From the NCBI GenBank assembly GCA_016508695.1, contig VNKQ01000006.1, positions 1,178,001-1,242,000 on the forward strand: DNA of 64,000 nucleotides, written 5' to 3'. Below are positions 20,638-32,443 of this stretch, piece after piece. Origin of the DNA: Hyphodiscus hymeniophilus (Eukaryota > Ascomycota > Leotiomycetes > Helotiales > Hyphodiscaceae). A model generated the notes under the pieces. That model saw only the letters and a list, made by a program, of their open reading frames with translations. It did not search any database and was not told where the DNA came from. Made by a program: the position numbers and the translations under genes. The stretch's first letter is position 1, and every line of letters starts with the position of its first letter.

Positions 20638-22996
20638 TTCAATGGGCTATTCGCGTATCGTCTTTGACGCGACCCCGAGATTAATGTGAGTCTGTTTAGA
20701 AGATGAGCACCAGACCTGGCATGCAGGATAGTAGCTGTGGAGGGAGTCAACTTGAATGGAGAACAAAGCAGTGAAAAAAATGTATTTGACATTATAAAGA
20801 TGCATTCCACCTGAAGCTCAAATCGAAGAGTCGATGACGCTTTGATGGGCTTTAGGAATCGCCGAGGTATCACGGAACAGGTATGGTCCCGCTGTAAGCG
20901 AGCGGTGAAATAGGGGCAGCCACCTAAACTGGTCAATAACGTTGTCACCTTTCATATACTTAAGATATGTAACAGAATGCCCCTTTACAGACAATAACCA
21001 AATTGAGACTGACTTTCAGTTAAAAGAACAATGGAAATGCGAAACGAAATTCGGACCAACCTCTATCTGGCCTTGGCCCGTGTTGGGCTGTCCCACTTGC
21101 TACAAATGAAAGTGAACCTAGGAACTCTCCAAGCGTGCAGTTATGATAGTCGCATTATCTGCTAGCATGTTCTTTGCTGAACCAACGATGGTCTATTGCA
21201 GAAGCAGTGCTCGTAAACTTTTCCCACTCAGCTGCTCGCTTTTAGGCATTTAGGGGAAGGGGCATATGATTCCGAATAGATCTCATACTTGATGACCTGC
21301 AAACCTAAGTCTCCAAGGAATTAAGTAAGTTCATAGTTTGTTTTTCCAACGAACATTACTTCAATCCATGCTCCTGGTGATTCATTCCAAACCTTGTCAT
21401 CGGCTGAAGCTTGGTTCAAGCAACAATTCTTGATCACCAATATGAAGTGCAAATCTGAGAGCTCCTGGCCGGGCTGTAAACTAGTTGTTGACAGTGGGCC
21501 AGATCTCAAGATATTGGCTGACGAAGCAGACGCTGAGTTTCAAGGACACAGCCTGCCATGCTCAGAAATTGACCGCAAGTTACCTTCCACCATAATGCTT
21601 GTCTCCGAGAAATACAGGAGGAATCAAGATACGCCATGATACCATCCTTTGATTCGGCCATGTCTTTTTATGATATCTGCTACTGGCAGTACATTTTTTC
21701 TTTTCGCATTGCTCCTTGATGCTCATCGTCCTCGACGTAGGGACAATCTGCTTTGGTACACAGTTGGCGTGACCCGTCAGGCGGTCAAAGAGCTCAATGA
21801 TCAATTCATCGCCATCATCCGCGGACCAAATCAGTCAGAGTTTGTTGATTTTCAACATAGCGCCCGCACGAGGCCGATCGCTATTGGCCAGAAAGAAAGT
21901 TGGAGAGATTGAAGGTATTGAAGAGGCAGTGGAATGCCACGGGAGCTTTTACGACTCAATTGCTCGACTGAAAAACTGCTGGATAACTAGAGCTGAGCTG
22001 AGGTACCTGTAATAGCGTCGTATTATGAAAGAGTACATAGTTTTCAAGACGAATGGGGACGTAAAGATGGAAGATGCAAAGTTATTTGAACTGTCGATAT
22101 ATATCACACCATCATCTGACATGTCTTCTCATCAAGAGATAACACCATGATGCCAGACTGGATGAAGAATATATGGTGCAATGAGGACCTATCTGGTAAG
22201 TGAACCTTCCACGTGTCGATTTCGTTGTCGATGTCGATTCCATTGTCGATTGATACAACGACCGGTGTACAGGCCTCATCAACGATGTTTGTGTCGAGCT
22301 CTGAGCTGTGCAATGACTCAGATACAATTGCGTTTCCGACCGTCGAGTAGACGATCGAGGACCAGTCGGATGCATAGTGGTGCTGCGCTTTCTTCCATAC
22401 GTGTAGGAAAGCTCTGCGATGATCGCTTGCAATGGTCCATTGACTTCCGCCAGCTGCCTTCATGTTCAGACAGGGACGCTCGATTGAGCCGCCGTGGGGG
22501 TGACGATACTTGTTCAGGTTCAGTGCGCAGTTAATCGTCGCGCTCGTCGAGCAGTAACTTGTGCTACTCCGGAATGGAGATAGATGGTAGGCTATGCAAG
22601 GGGAAGATAGTCACCGTTGGGCTGCTCGCTGGGGCCTTGATGTCCGTCAGCATGGTGCATACGCCAGTATTTTGCGTAGTAAAGTATTCTTCAGATCAAA
22701 TAGGCTACCCACCGAGTCGATGTTACGGTAGAAGATTTCGCTTAGACAAAATTTGGCGATCTATAACTTGAAGGATTTTGGTTGCATGACATTGTAACTA
22801 ACCAATGACGGAGGACAAGTACGGTTTACTCCGAAACAAAAACTCCGAAAGGAGGGGTAAGAAGACACATAGTTCTAGGTTATTATAGCATCTCAAAGAT
22901 TGTGCGTTTAAACTCTTCATTGTAGTCTCGTTGTATCTTCTATATACTGGTTCTCTTCAGAAGTGGCTCGAAAAACCCCCACTACTTCATTTGATA
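20638..22996. other. 2.4 kb gene-poor stretch
   Basis: No gene is convincingly supported. The best candidate is a minus-strand frame at 22,104-22,463 (119 residues, motifs RRAFLHVWKKAQHHY and VVVSIDNGIDIDNEID). Part of its length comes from a GTCGAT-rich simple sequence at about 22,216-22,250, and it has no recognised domain. The right end presumably carries the promoter of the MetE-like gene. Confidence 0.45.
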
Positions 22997-24474
22997 ATGC
23001 CTATCCCAACTGAGTGCGTGGGTAGGATTCTTCCCATGCCTCTTTTCCAGTATATTGCTGACTTTCCGGCAGGATCTCTTCCTCGGCCTCTTCGTGAGCA
23101 TTTACGATTCCTCATGACTCTGCCACCTTGGGTTCGATGTAGCTGATACGATATTGTAGACCTCCAGCAAGCCTTTGCAGACTACGATGCTGGGAAAATC
23201 ACGGTCGCCGAGCTCGTCAAGGCTCAAGACGCCGCTGCTGAAGACAGCATCAAACGAATGGAAGCCACCGGCCAAGAGCTAGTCACAGATGGCGAGCAAA
23301 GGGCCAGCAGCTTCGCAACCTACCCTATCACAGAGTAGGTTCTCATCACATGCGCTTTTTGTAAATATCACGTGACTGATTACCACTAGCACTTTGGGAG
23401 GAACAGGACTTGTACCTAACATGGTAGCTGATGGCCAATACTTTGCGTATTTCGATGATGGTCACCATCGCCAACTCCCTCGTCTCATCAAAGGCCCCTT
23501 CAGATACAAGACCTTTGCCTTTGACAACTTCAAGCTTTCCAAGCCATACGCAACCAAATCTATGAAGCAAGCCGTCATTGCACCGTCTATGATGTAGGTG
23601 ATGATCAAGTCTCTTTATTCAGACCTTTCAATTCTAATTATGGTTATGCCGTACTTAAAATCAATTTATCTTCCAACTTCGGCATTTCCCAGGCAACAAC
23701 TCCTTTTGCTCAGGAGATACTCGCAACTAGGCAATAACTGACGGCCTGATCTCCAGGTATCTCACTTACCCACTCACCAAAGAAGTAGAAGGGTATCCCA
23801 AGAGCGAGTTCGTTAAAGATCTAGTATCTGAGTGCGTGAAAGACATCCGCGGCTGTTTCGAAGCAGGCGCGAAGAGAGTGAGCATTGATTTCACCGAGGG
23901 TCGATTGGCAGCGAAGAATGATCCCAGGAATCCCTGGACGGGCGCACAACTTCTGAAGACGTTCGTTGATCTTAACAATCAAGTCCTCTCTCATTTCTCC
24001 GCGGAGGAGAGGAAGGATATCGGGCTCCATACTTGCCCCGGCGGAGACTGCGATAGCGTGCATTCTCACGATGTCGACTATCACGAACTGCTGCCCAGCA
24101 TGTTCCAGATCAATGCGGGGTACTTCCTTATCCAGCTCTCTTCCGAGAAAGACAAGGAGAAAGTCTACAAGGAGATCGGAGCGACGATCCGGAAGGATGC
24201 CGAGGGCGTCAAGCAAGTTGCTTTCATTGGCGTGGTGAACCCACTAGATCCTAGAGTCGAGACTCCAGAGGAAATCAGAGATGCTTTGATCACTGCCAGC
24301 AAGTACATCTCGAAAGACCAGTTGGGTGCTACAGATGATTGTGGATTCTCGCCGTTCTCATTTGACCTCAAACCAAACCACGGAAGCCCTGATTTTGCCA
24401 GGGATATTGCGTTTCAGAAGATTGCGAACAGGGTCCAGGGTGTAGCTTTGGCTAGTAAGGAACTTGGGATCTAA
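22997..24474 (+). CDS. MetE-like protein (cobalamin-independent methionine synthase C-terminal-domain family)
   Basis: Five exons (22997-23021, 23073-23093, 23160-23334, 23390-23593, 23757-24474) give 380 residues, all in frame. Exon 2 is a 21-nt microexon that restores the expected N-terminal motif MPIPTECVGSLPRP. Only the C-terminal MetE/UROD barrel is present, so it is about half the length of true methionine synthase. Zinc-site residues are partly visible: H233-T-C235 in GLHTCPGGD and C337 in TDDCGFSPF; I cannot assign the acidic ligand. It may carry out a zinc-dependent methyl transfer to a thiol, or related chemistry, but fungal stand-alone members are not well characterised. Soluble, with no targeting signal. 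The fourth intron is unusually long at 163 nt. Confidence 0.92.
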
Positions 24475-24640
24475 CCTGGCTGGTATTTTTGGAATTAAGA
24501 GGGAACATGAAGGCCAATATTTGAAATGTAGTGGCCAAAATGTGTTCTTAGCAGAACCGCAGTTTCACATCGAAAAGAATTCTGCGAAGCTCTCCCTTTC
24601 TGCCAGCTATTTGACCTCCTAAGCCTCCCAAATCCCTCTT

Positions 24641-25646
24641 CTAAATCGAATACTGCGGATCATTGCTCTTCCCGTCATACTTCTGATACTTCAAGCTCTC
24701 CAAATCAATACCCTCAATAGTCCTCACATTCAAAGGCACGATATCCTCAGCCGGGTCTGTGACCTTCACCAAAACCGAAGTCCCGCACGTGCTGCAAAAT
24801 GAATGCAGCGAGTTCTCATCGAGGAACACGTAATTCGTCAACTTCTCAGCACCGTGAAGTTGCACCGCCTTCTTGGAGGGGTAGATCCAGAGATCGGAGT
24901 TCTACATGAAATCGTCAGCGGTTGAGTGTGCGAAGACGCAGGGGACTTACTCTGGAACAAGAGCTACAGTTACAATGCATGATTTTGAGCTCCTCTAAAG
25001 GCTTCGTCTTGACGGCATATGTGACAGCGCCACAGTGGCAGTTGCCTTTGTAAATTTTCAGACCGTCCTCAACCTCGCCGTTCCAGTCGGGAAATGAGGG
25101 TAGTTGGTATGGCGCTCCCATCTCGGAACCTCCTTTGAATGGCTGAAGTTCGATGGTATCGAGATCGAGATCCTTTAAGATGCGAGCCTGTGGTTCTGGT
25201 GAGTCAATGTATGAATGGGGAAAGGTGGTTAGCGGACTCACGTTGATGGCCACTATCTTCTTCTTGGGATCCTTGGGATGAGCACTGACTGAAGATCCGC
25301 ACTTTAGACAGAACTAGATCCAACTAAGCCATTGTCTCTTTGCTTTTGATTCATGCTTGCAATCACATACGGAATGAGTTGTGGTTTTTTCCCCAAACTC
25401 GTACTTCGTCAAAGTTCCCTTACCCGACTCAACCACCATATTCTCATTGGCGACGAGGTATATCCACAGCAACCCATTCTAAAAGAGTAAGCCGATTCTT
25501 TTCGAGCCCAAAGGTAGGCTTACTCGAGTACAGATGGAACAACTGCAAACGTTCAATTTCTTGACTTCAGGAACCTTGATCGAGCATTTGAAGTTCCCGC
25601 AGTGGCAGTTGCCTCGGTATGTTTTCAGTTGAGGCGTGGCCTCCAT
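24641..25646 (-). CDS. Tandem double GFA/CENP-V-domain zinc protein
   Basis: Five exons (25524-25646, 25371-25478, 25242-25313, 24951-25187, 24641-24901) give 266 residues. There are two GFA (glutathione-dependent formaldehyde-activating enzyme-like) domains. Domain 1 has YRGNCHCGNFKC (C14, C16, C21), CSCSIC (C34, C36, C39) and FCLKCG (C79, C82). Domain 2 has YKGNCHCGAV (C151, C153), CNCSSC (C173, C175, C178) and FCSTCG (C216, C219). Both keep the full zinc ligand set. Each domain is cut by a phase-0 intron at the same place, right after the CxCxxC-Thr/Ser-Arg motif. The founding enzyme adds glutathione to formaldehyde, but most fungal GFA proteins have unknown substrates. Soluble; the ATG at 25646 lies ten residues before the first domain. 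Confidence 0.93.
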
Positions 25647-26049
25647 AATGAGTGAGAAGTTGTGAAGCAATTGAGGATTTGAGTTCCACGAGCACAGACC
25701 GAGTCTGACTTATATGGTTAATTACTCTAAGATTTATGAGGCTGTAGCTGCCTAAAAGATCGCTGCATTTGGGCAATGCCCCGCTCGCTGAATTTTGACG
25801 AACTGGGAGGCATGCGGGGTTGGTGGTGCCTAATCGGGGACTTCCGCTGATAGATGAGATAGAAGGAGACGACTTTCCTTCGTGTCTGATAGACACACAA
25901 CTAGATATTCATAAGCAACCATTAAAGATACCCATCTGGTGTGGATTGGATTCATTGCCTGAGATCTTGATTTTTGAATATAAGCTTGGAATTAATTACA
26001 AGAACATATTCACACGAGAAAGCTGCCGATATCTTCTCCAAGCATATAA
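25647..26049. other. Intergenic stretch between two minus-strand genes
   Basis: About 400 bp holding the promoter of the double GFA gene and the 3' end of the wall-protein gene. Nothing else recognised. Confidence 0.5.
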
Positions 26050-28082
26050 TCATAGCATTACAAAGATGCTGGACCCCAAGGCAACAAAGGTTCCAAAGAT
26101 ACTTCCCCCCAAAAGCTGCACCGCGTCGCCAGTAAAAGTCGCAGGGGCAGAAGGTTGCAATTTGACTGAACCGGTCGCAACCGCTAGTACGGTGCTATTC
26201 CCACTGGGACCATATTTGCCAGACCCCGAAGATGGCGAATAAATAGGCGCAAGAGTAATTGCGCTCACAGCTTCTTCCTTTCCACCGGATACTGGAGTGG
26301 GCACAACGAAGATGGTGCTCGTAGTGGCCGCATTTCCGCTGTATGCAGTTGGTGCAGCTAGGCCGTTGGTAGAAGAAGTGGCGTTCCATTTGGGATTCGG
26401 AACTGTGAAAGAAGTGGCTGTAGGCATGGTGTACGTCGGGTTTACGAATGTGGGGGTGTATATTGTTGATACAATTGGTGTTGGGCAGGGTGTAAGTGGG
26501 ACCGGTGAGACGATTATTGAAGCAGTGTTGACTGGGTGCGATTCGATGGAGGACAAGGAGGAAGACGAAAGTGCAGGTTTGCTAGTAGGTTGTGACTGAC
26601 CGACAGGACAAACGGTCGTGTATAATATTGCTGTGCTTGTGATGATTATCTCGGTGGTTGATTCTGCTGGACAGTGGAGGACTGTCGCTGCGCAACTGGT
26701 GATTGTGATGAAATCTGTTGTGTAAACGGTAGATGTCGTCATTACTGGGGCAGAGGTAACAGTGCCATTTCCATATGCATACGGAGTGGCAGTCGAAGAC
26801 GCGGCTGATCCAGAACCGGAAAGAGTATATGAGACAGATCCTGATGGTGCTGTAGAAATAGTATAGAAGCTTGATCCATGGCCAGTAGAAGTTGCGGCCG
26901 ACGCTGTTGGGTAAGAGCCCGAGGGATAGGTATTAGAGCTTTCAGCGATTGGAGACGGAATAGGGGTAGCCGTTGCTGTCGGAAATGATGGTAGCCCAGA
27001 ATCCGCAGGGCGTGTGAGGCAGAGGCTGGGCAGTGAATCGTACAAGAGCGTAGTGACGACTGCTGGGCTAGCCCCGAAGGTCTTGTAATCGATCTCGAGA
27101 ACAGCACGCGCGAACGCTCCGATATTAACGTCCACACTTTCGGTAATGTAGAGCTCGCATGCTTCCGAAGTTCCAATTGTTGCGTCATATTCAATAAGGT
27201 CAGCGTAGACTCCGAGTTCAAATTCGAATCCAGTCCCGAACACTTCAACAGTTGTTCCAGCCTGGATGCGAACCCTAAGGGCTGCTTTGAATGTTGCTGA
27301 ACCAGATGTGCAGGTGATCGGAAGATGTCCGATTTGCCCACCAGTGCTGTCAAGGTCAGCTGAGGTCATAAATGTTAGCGCTGAAGACTTACAAGCCCTG
27401 ATCCACGATATCACCACCAAGAGGATCAACAGTTATATACGCCCCTTCGGGAAACGTAAATTCAAACCCAGCCTCAAGATCAATCTCGGCGGTCAAAGAG
27501 AACACCAAATCAATAGCCAAGATCAAGCCGACAGTGACTTCCTCACTACAAGCCACGCCAACTGGGGTCTCTGACTCATAGATTGGGAAAGAATAAGAAA
27601 CAGTATCAGCAGCGATAATATCGAATTCAAAGTGGCCACCACAATCTTCGAACTCGATCTTCAAATCAAGGTCGAAGGCGCTGATAATTGTATCGACAGG
27701 GTTCTCGAAGAAGGAGATGATGTCGCCAATGATTGACTCGTCCTTGGAAACACCACTGGTTGTCACCGTGGCAGTTCCCCATGTTCGACAGTCTACACAC
27801 TCGACTTCGAGATGGACAGCGTCTCCAACGTTGGCTGATGTTGTACCATAGCCGCTGAAAAAATTAGCACGGCTTACTTCGTGGGGCGGCTACTCACAGA
27901 TTGAACAGGACATCATTCTCGTTTGTAGTGGAGAGGCTGTAACTTCCAAGCGTGATCGAAGGAGTTCTTTCGTGTAGGGATGAGAGAATCTCGACATCGC
28001 TGGAGCGGACAGCGACAGGGCCGGCCATTGCCTGGGCGGCTAATGCGCCAAAGAGGCCATACTTGAGGACTGGCGAAACCAT
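26050..28082 (-). CDS. GPI-anchored Ser/Thr-rich cell-wall protein
   Basis: Three exons (27898-28082, 27393-27854, 26050-27346) give 647 residues. The N-terminus is a clear signal peptide (MVSPVLKYGLFGALAAQAMA). Residues about 25-330 form an N-terminal domain with few Cys and many acidic and aromatic beta-type residues (GGHFEFDII, GFEFTFPEGAYI, GTGFEFELGVYADL). Residues about 340-620 are Ser/Thr/Pro-rich and probably heavily O-glycosylated, including the wall-protein style motif TTVCPV. The C-terminus is a hydrophobic tail (GGSIFGTFVALGSSIFVML) after small residues, as expected for a GPI-attachment signal. It should be secreted and attached to the plasma membrane or wall. I do not recognise the N-terminal domain; adhesin or structural roles are possible but unproven. 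Confidence 0.88.
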
Positions 28083-28938
28083 ATTGAGACCAAAAGAATG
28101 TGATGTACAAATTAAGTATTAGAGATTGACGTAGTTACAACAAAAGAATCAAATGAGTGAGAGACTGCTTGTAAAATGAACGTAAAGACTGTGGGTTCGA
28201 AGTGAGGTGGCAGAGGAAGTATACCGGGGCATGGCAGCCTTTTTGTGAAGAAGCTAACTGACTACCTGCGTTGCTTCAACTGGTGGCACGAACAAGTGGT
28301 GGCGAAGATTGCCTTTGACATACTTTCATAAGATTGTTGCCACTACTGGCACACATCATGACTGGTGCAGTGCTTAGGCAGGAAATAACTGCTTATTTCG
28401 GTTCTTGGCCGGAAACCGAAGTAAGTGGTTCTTAAATGTTTGAAACTAGCACAAGAGGATTCCTTCAACTCGTCAAAGTGGAAGTATGGAAAGACGACAC
28501 GCATTGGAGAGAAAACGAGAACAGCATCAGCTCGTGATACGGCAATGCCGGGAGGGCAGCAGTAAACATCGTGACAGACGGGTTGTTCCTCCAGATTGGT
28601 CTGTTGCATGGATGAATGGAGAGATTGACCGCAAGGAGCTGGCCACTGACCGTTGGCCCTCGGTGTCATGAGCTTCGAGTGGAGGAGAAGATATGATGCA
28701 GGCGTTTCAAGCATTGAGTTCTGTGCCAATGCAGAGCCTCCTTTTGGATGTGTGGAGAGGAGGGATCTGGTCTAGAAAGGGGTTGAGAGCTCTCTGCGAT
28801 CTCATTGGTTGAGGGTGAGATTGAGTTCAGGCCAGCTTGAAGACATCACGTGTATTCTCAGCCTTCCCAAGAAAGTTGCCTTCACTTCAAATTTCGTGTT
28901 CAACCAACCACAGCCGCTCACACTACAAACATACGAAA
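28083..28938. other. Divergent promoter region
   Basis: 856 bp between the divergent wall-protein and BUD13 genes. The frame of the BUD13 gene is open upstream to an in-frame ATG at 28837, but the strong family start is at 28939. No other gene is supported. Confidence 0.5.
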
Positions 28939-29907
28939 ATGCCACTCGCAGATTATCTTGCTCAGAAGTATCTTACAGCCAGCGGCCCCACCAAGAAACG
29001 GAAACGCAAGGCGCCCAAAGGCACTTCCTCAGGCCTCATAATCGCTGACGACGATGCGCTGGGCTGGAACACACAAGCTAACGAAGAAGAAGAAGACGGC
29101 CGCCCTCTCACACTAGGAACCGGCTCAGCAGAATTCAGAAAAGCAAAGGCAAATACTTGGAAGACGGTCGGTGTGCCAGCCCCGAAAGATGCTGAGCAGG
29201 ATGCCGCGGATCGCATTATAAGTCAGGCTGCGGAGGATAGTAGATTGGATATGGAGGACGAGGGACCTGTGATTGAAGGGCGTGGGCAAGATGAGAGTGG
29301 GGTGGTCAAGATGAGCGATGGGTCACATGCAGGACTTCAAAGTGCAGCGGCCGTGAAAGCACAGTTCGAGAAACGGAAAAAGGAAGAGAAAGAAGCCTGG
29401 GAGCGTGAGCAGAGCAAACGAGGGAAAGGTACCGAGGAGACTGTTTATCGAGATGCCACGGGGCGGAGGATTGATATCAGTATGAGGCGAGCGGAGGCCA
29501 AGAAGGAAATTGAGGAGAAGGCGAAGAAGGAGAGGGAAGAGAAAGAAATACAAAAAGGAGATGTGCAGAGGGCGGAGAAGGAGAAGAGGAGAGAGGAGCT
29601 TGATGAGGCAAGATTTATGCCATTGGCCAGAACGGTGGATGACATCGATATGAATGCGGAGATGAGGGAGGCGGAGCGGTGGAATGATCCAGCTGCGCAG
29701 TTTTTGACGGGGAGGAAGGAGGGGAAAAGTAAGAGTGGAAAGCCATTGTATAAGGGTGCGGCGGCGCCGAATAGGTACGGGATTCGGCCAGGACACAAGT
29801 GGGATGGTGTTGACAGAGGGAATGGCTGGGAGGCTGAGAGGTTCAAGGCTTTGAACAGGACTTCGAGAAATAAAGACCTCGAGTATACTTGGCAGATGGA
29901 TACTTAG
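28939..29907 (+). CDS. BUD13: BUD13/Cwc26 pre-mRNA-splicing factor (RES complex)
   Basis: A single exon of 322 residues from the ATG at 28939 (MPLADYLAQKYL, the conserved Bud13 start). An upstream in-frame ATG at 28837 would add 34 unrelated residues and is less likely. The central region is highly charged and helical (KKEIEEKAKKEREEK). The Bud13 core is clear: ETVYRDATGRRID in the middle, and the C-terminal block APNRYGIRPGHKWDGVDRGN followed by WEAERFKALN. In yeast, Bud13 joins Pml1 and Snu17 in the RES (retention and splicing) complex of the activated spliceosome; this protein should act in the nucleus likewise. It is tail-to-tail with TFG1, about 200 bp apart. Confidence 0.95.
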   Translation: MPLADYLAQKYLTASGPTKKRKRKAPKGTSSGLIIADDDALGWNTQANEEEEDGRPLTLGTGSAEFRKAKANTWKTVGVPAPKDAEQDAADRIISQAAEDSRLDMEDEGPVIEGRGQDESGVVKMSDGSHAGLQSAAAVKAQFEKRKKEEKEAWEREQSKRGKGTEETVYRDATGRRIDISMRRAEAKKEIEEKAKKEREEKEIQKGDVQRAEKEKRREELDEARFMPLARTVDDIDMNAEMREAERWNDPAAQFLTGRKEGKSKSGKPLYKGAAAPNRYGIRPGHKWDGVDRGNGWEAERFKALNRTSRNKDLEYTWQMDT

Positions 29908-30106
29908 AATCACAAGTTGAAGAAAGTCGAAGCATTTTGTCTAACGTGATTGTGCAAATCTGCTCAATGTGTTCGCATGTTCCATAAGAACTCTTCACAT
30001 CGTTATAAACAGAGCACTGTTGGTAGTTTTCTCCAAGCCTCGCAATATTCTCCATCGCAGATTCGGTGCCGCTGAAGCCACCTACCAAGCTGTGCCATCA
30101 CACCAC

Positions 30107-32443
30107 TCATTTGGGTGGCAGTGGTTTCAGTAACTTCTTCACGTCCTTTTGATCATAGAAAGAATTGACTTTGATCAAGTTAAAAAAGACTTTCCTCGTC
30201 GTTTGACCAGGTGCGTCTCCGATTCTACTTTCAAATTTCTTGAACAAATTGCCAATGGTGATGCCCTCTGGCGGAAGTGCCGCAGAAATTTCGTGCGCTT
30301 GAATCAGACCACTAGATTGAGGAGATTGTGAACGGGCCGCGCCTGCTGGTAATATTATTAGTTATTGTAGATTGGGGATTCGGGAGAAGGATATATACCC
30401 TGTGCAGCGGGGCTCCCAGCACGACTTCCACCAGCTCCAATATGGCCAGCTCTTGTTGGCGCTGGGCTACCAGCGCGAGATCCTGAGGGTGTTCCGAACT
30501 TGATCTTGATCTTCTTCGGTCTATTGGCATCTGACATCTCGCCTGCGGTAGCCTCTCCATCGGACATAGCATTTCCTTGAACCGGACTTGGATTCGGGGG
30601 TGCAGATGATATCTCTGAGAGTTTGGATGATGCCACGGTTAGCTTCACAATCGATCTCTTGCGATTACCTGTATCTGGTAAAGGTTGGGATGCGGAGGGG
30701 ACGGGCGACATAGGTCGTGATCCAGGAATTGGCGTTGACGTACCAGTTGGTTGGGATGATGCGTGTCTCTTCTTGAGCTTTTTCCGAGAAGACTCGTTAC
30801 CACTTGACTCGGAGAGACCAGGCGACCCTGAACGCTTAAGATTCTTGTGCTTCTTGAGCGGATCGGAATGCTTAGGTCGACCAGAAGGTGTGTTGGTCCC
30901 TTTTGATGATGCGCCAGAGGGTAGCTTTGAAGATTCCATCTTGGCTTTTGCCTTGGCTTCCTCGTCCTTTCGTTTGTCAATTGCCATTTGCTTCTCTTCA
31001 TCAGAAGTATCATCATCGCTCTGAACTTCATTAGCATCGCAATTGCCTCGGATACAGACTATAACATACCGACGAAGACTCGTAGGGATTGCTTGAGCCA
31101 TCACTGTCGTATATGTAGTTCTTTTCTCGCTTTTTGAGCGCTTTCGTCACCCCCTTGCCTAAAAGTTTTCTCTTCTCCTCTTCTTTCTGCTCCTTTGCAA
31201 GCTCCTGATCGACTTCAGCCTCCACCGCCTTATCAAAGATATTAGCACCAAGCTGTTCTCTTTTGATTCTGTCCTGAGCTTCCTTAGCATCTTGATCTTG
31301 ATCGAGTTCCATGGTAGCCTGCTCATCGTCATCCTGAAACAGATCATCGGCGTCAAAGTCTAGATCATCCGCGTCCTCGGTCTCGCGTTTGCTCGAGTTC
31401 TTGAAAGTTGTACTCTCGCGTTTGGCCTGGAACAAACTACCGTACATGGCATTTCGATTTACTGCGTCTGCTCGCTCTGCTTTTACCTTTTCATGCGTTT
31501 TCATTGCCCATCTGGTTTCCTTCGCACCCTTAGCAAGCTGTGCCTCGACCTCTTCGATCGTGAGTGTCTTGAATTGAGCCTTCTGAGTGAATTTGTACCA
31601 TTTATCCACTGGAATCATCTTGAAGGAGCTCCCCTCGACGACGAATACCACGTTGACGTCAGATAGAGCTGCTTCATAGGTCCCGACCCAAGCATTCTTT
31701 CCATCCGCATCTTCGACGTGCCATGGCAGTGACTCTTCGTATCTCAAGTCGGACTTCTTCTTGTCCTCCGCAGTCTTATCGGTCTTCCAAACTTGCGTTG
31801 TCTTGGGTTGTCTAGTGAGGTGCCCCTTCTTTGCTGCAGCCGCTGCGTTGTTGCCCGTCGGCGCAATCTGGGCCAGGTCTGCGGCTCGTCGAGCGTCCTT
31901 TTCTGCCTTTGCAATTTCGGCCTTCTCTCGTTCTCTTGAATCCATCACCTCATCGGCATTCGCTTCCTCTTCCTTGCCATCTCTGATAGAAGGTGCTCGA
32001 GGATCTCTCCTAGACAGAAGCACGGGTCGCGTGAATTCATCTGCGTTCGAGGGGTCTACGTCCTTTTTACCATTGAATTTGGCAATGTGATATCTCAGAC
32101 CTTCGCGCAGCGCTCGTTTTGTTGTGAAGAGGGGGTAATCGTGATACTCTCCCAACGGAGGTCGCGACCAATCACCATATGACTGATTTGCGCCATTTGA
32201 GGGTAACGGACGTGGAGGACCTCCGAAGCTACCGTTCTGAGGAGCCTGGCTTGAGGGACCAGCGTTTGGCATGAATCCATTTGGTTTCGCACCTGACGCA
32301 CCGGAAGGCATGTTTGTTCGTCGGACAGGCTTCTTACGCGGGCGTAAGGGATCGACTGGTTTGGCTTTGCGGACGAACTGGGGGGGTCCACCATTGGGAG
32401 TAGGGGTCTGTCCATTTGACAGACCAGAAGGAGAGGCGCTCAT
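30107..32443 (-). CDS. TFG1: TFIIF alpha subunit (RAP74/Tfg1)
   Basis: Three exons (31070-32443, 30399-31020, 30107-30342) give 743 residues. The N-terminal dimerisation region begins around WSRPPLGEYHDYPLFTTKRA, followed by SRRDPRAPS, PWHVEDADGKNAWVGTYE and FKMIPVDKWYKFTQKA, all characteristic of RAP74. The middle is long, charged and low complexity (acidic DDLDFDADDLFQDDDE, then Lys/Ser-rich and SRAGSPAP-type repeats). The last exon supplies the C-terminal winged helix (EISAALPPEGITIGNLFKKF, VFFNLIKVNSFYD), which in RAP74 binds the FCP1 phosphatase; without this exon the protein would lack it. It acts in the nucleus in RNA polymerase II initiation and elongation. It is head-to-head with the Cid-type nucleotidyltransferase gene. 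Confidence 0.95.

Noticed and set aside
22104..22463. 119-residue minus-strand frame as a gene
   Set aside because: Part of its length comes from a GTCGAT simple repeat; no domain, and upstream frames are closed. Kept only as a note in the intergenic entry.
28837..28938. N-terminal extension of BUD13 from an upstream in-frame ATG
   Set aside because: The extension is unrelated to Bud13 proteins, whereas MPLADYLAQKYL at 28939 is the conserved start.
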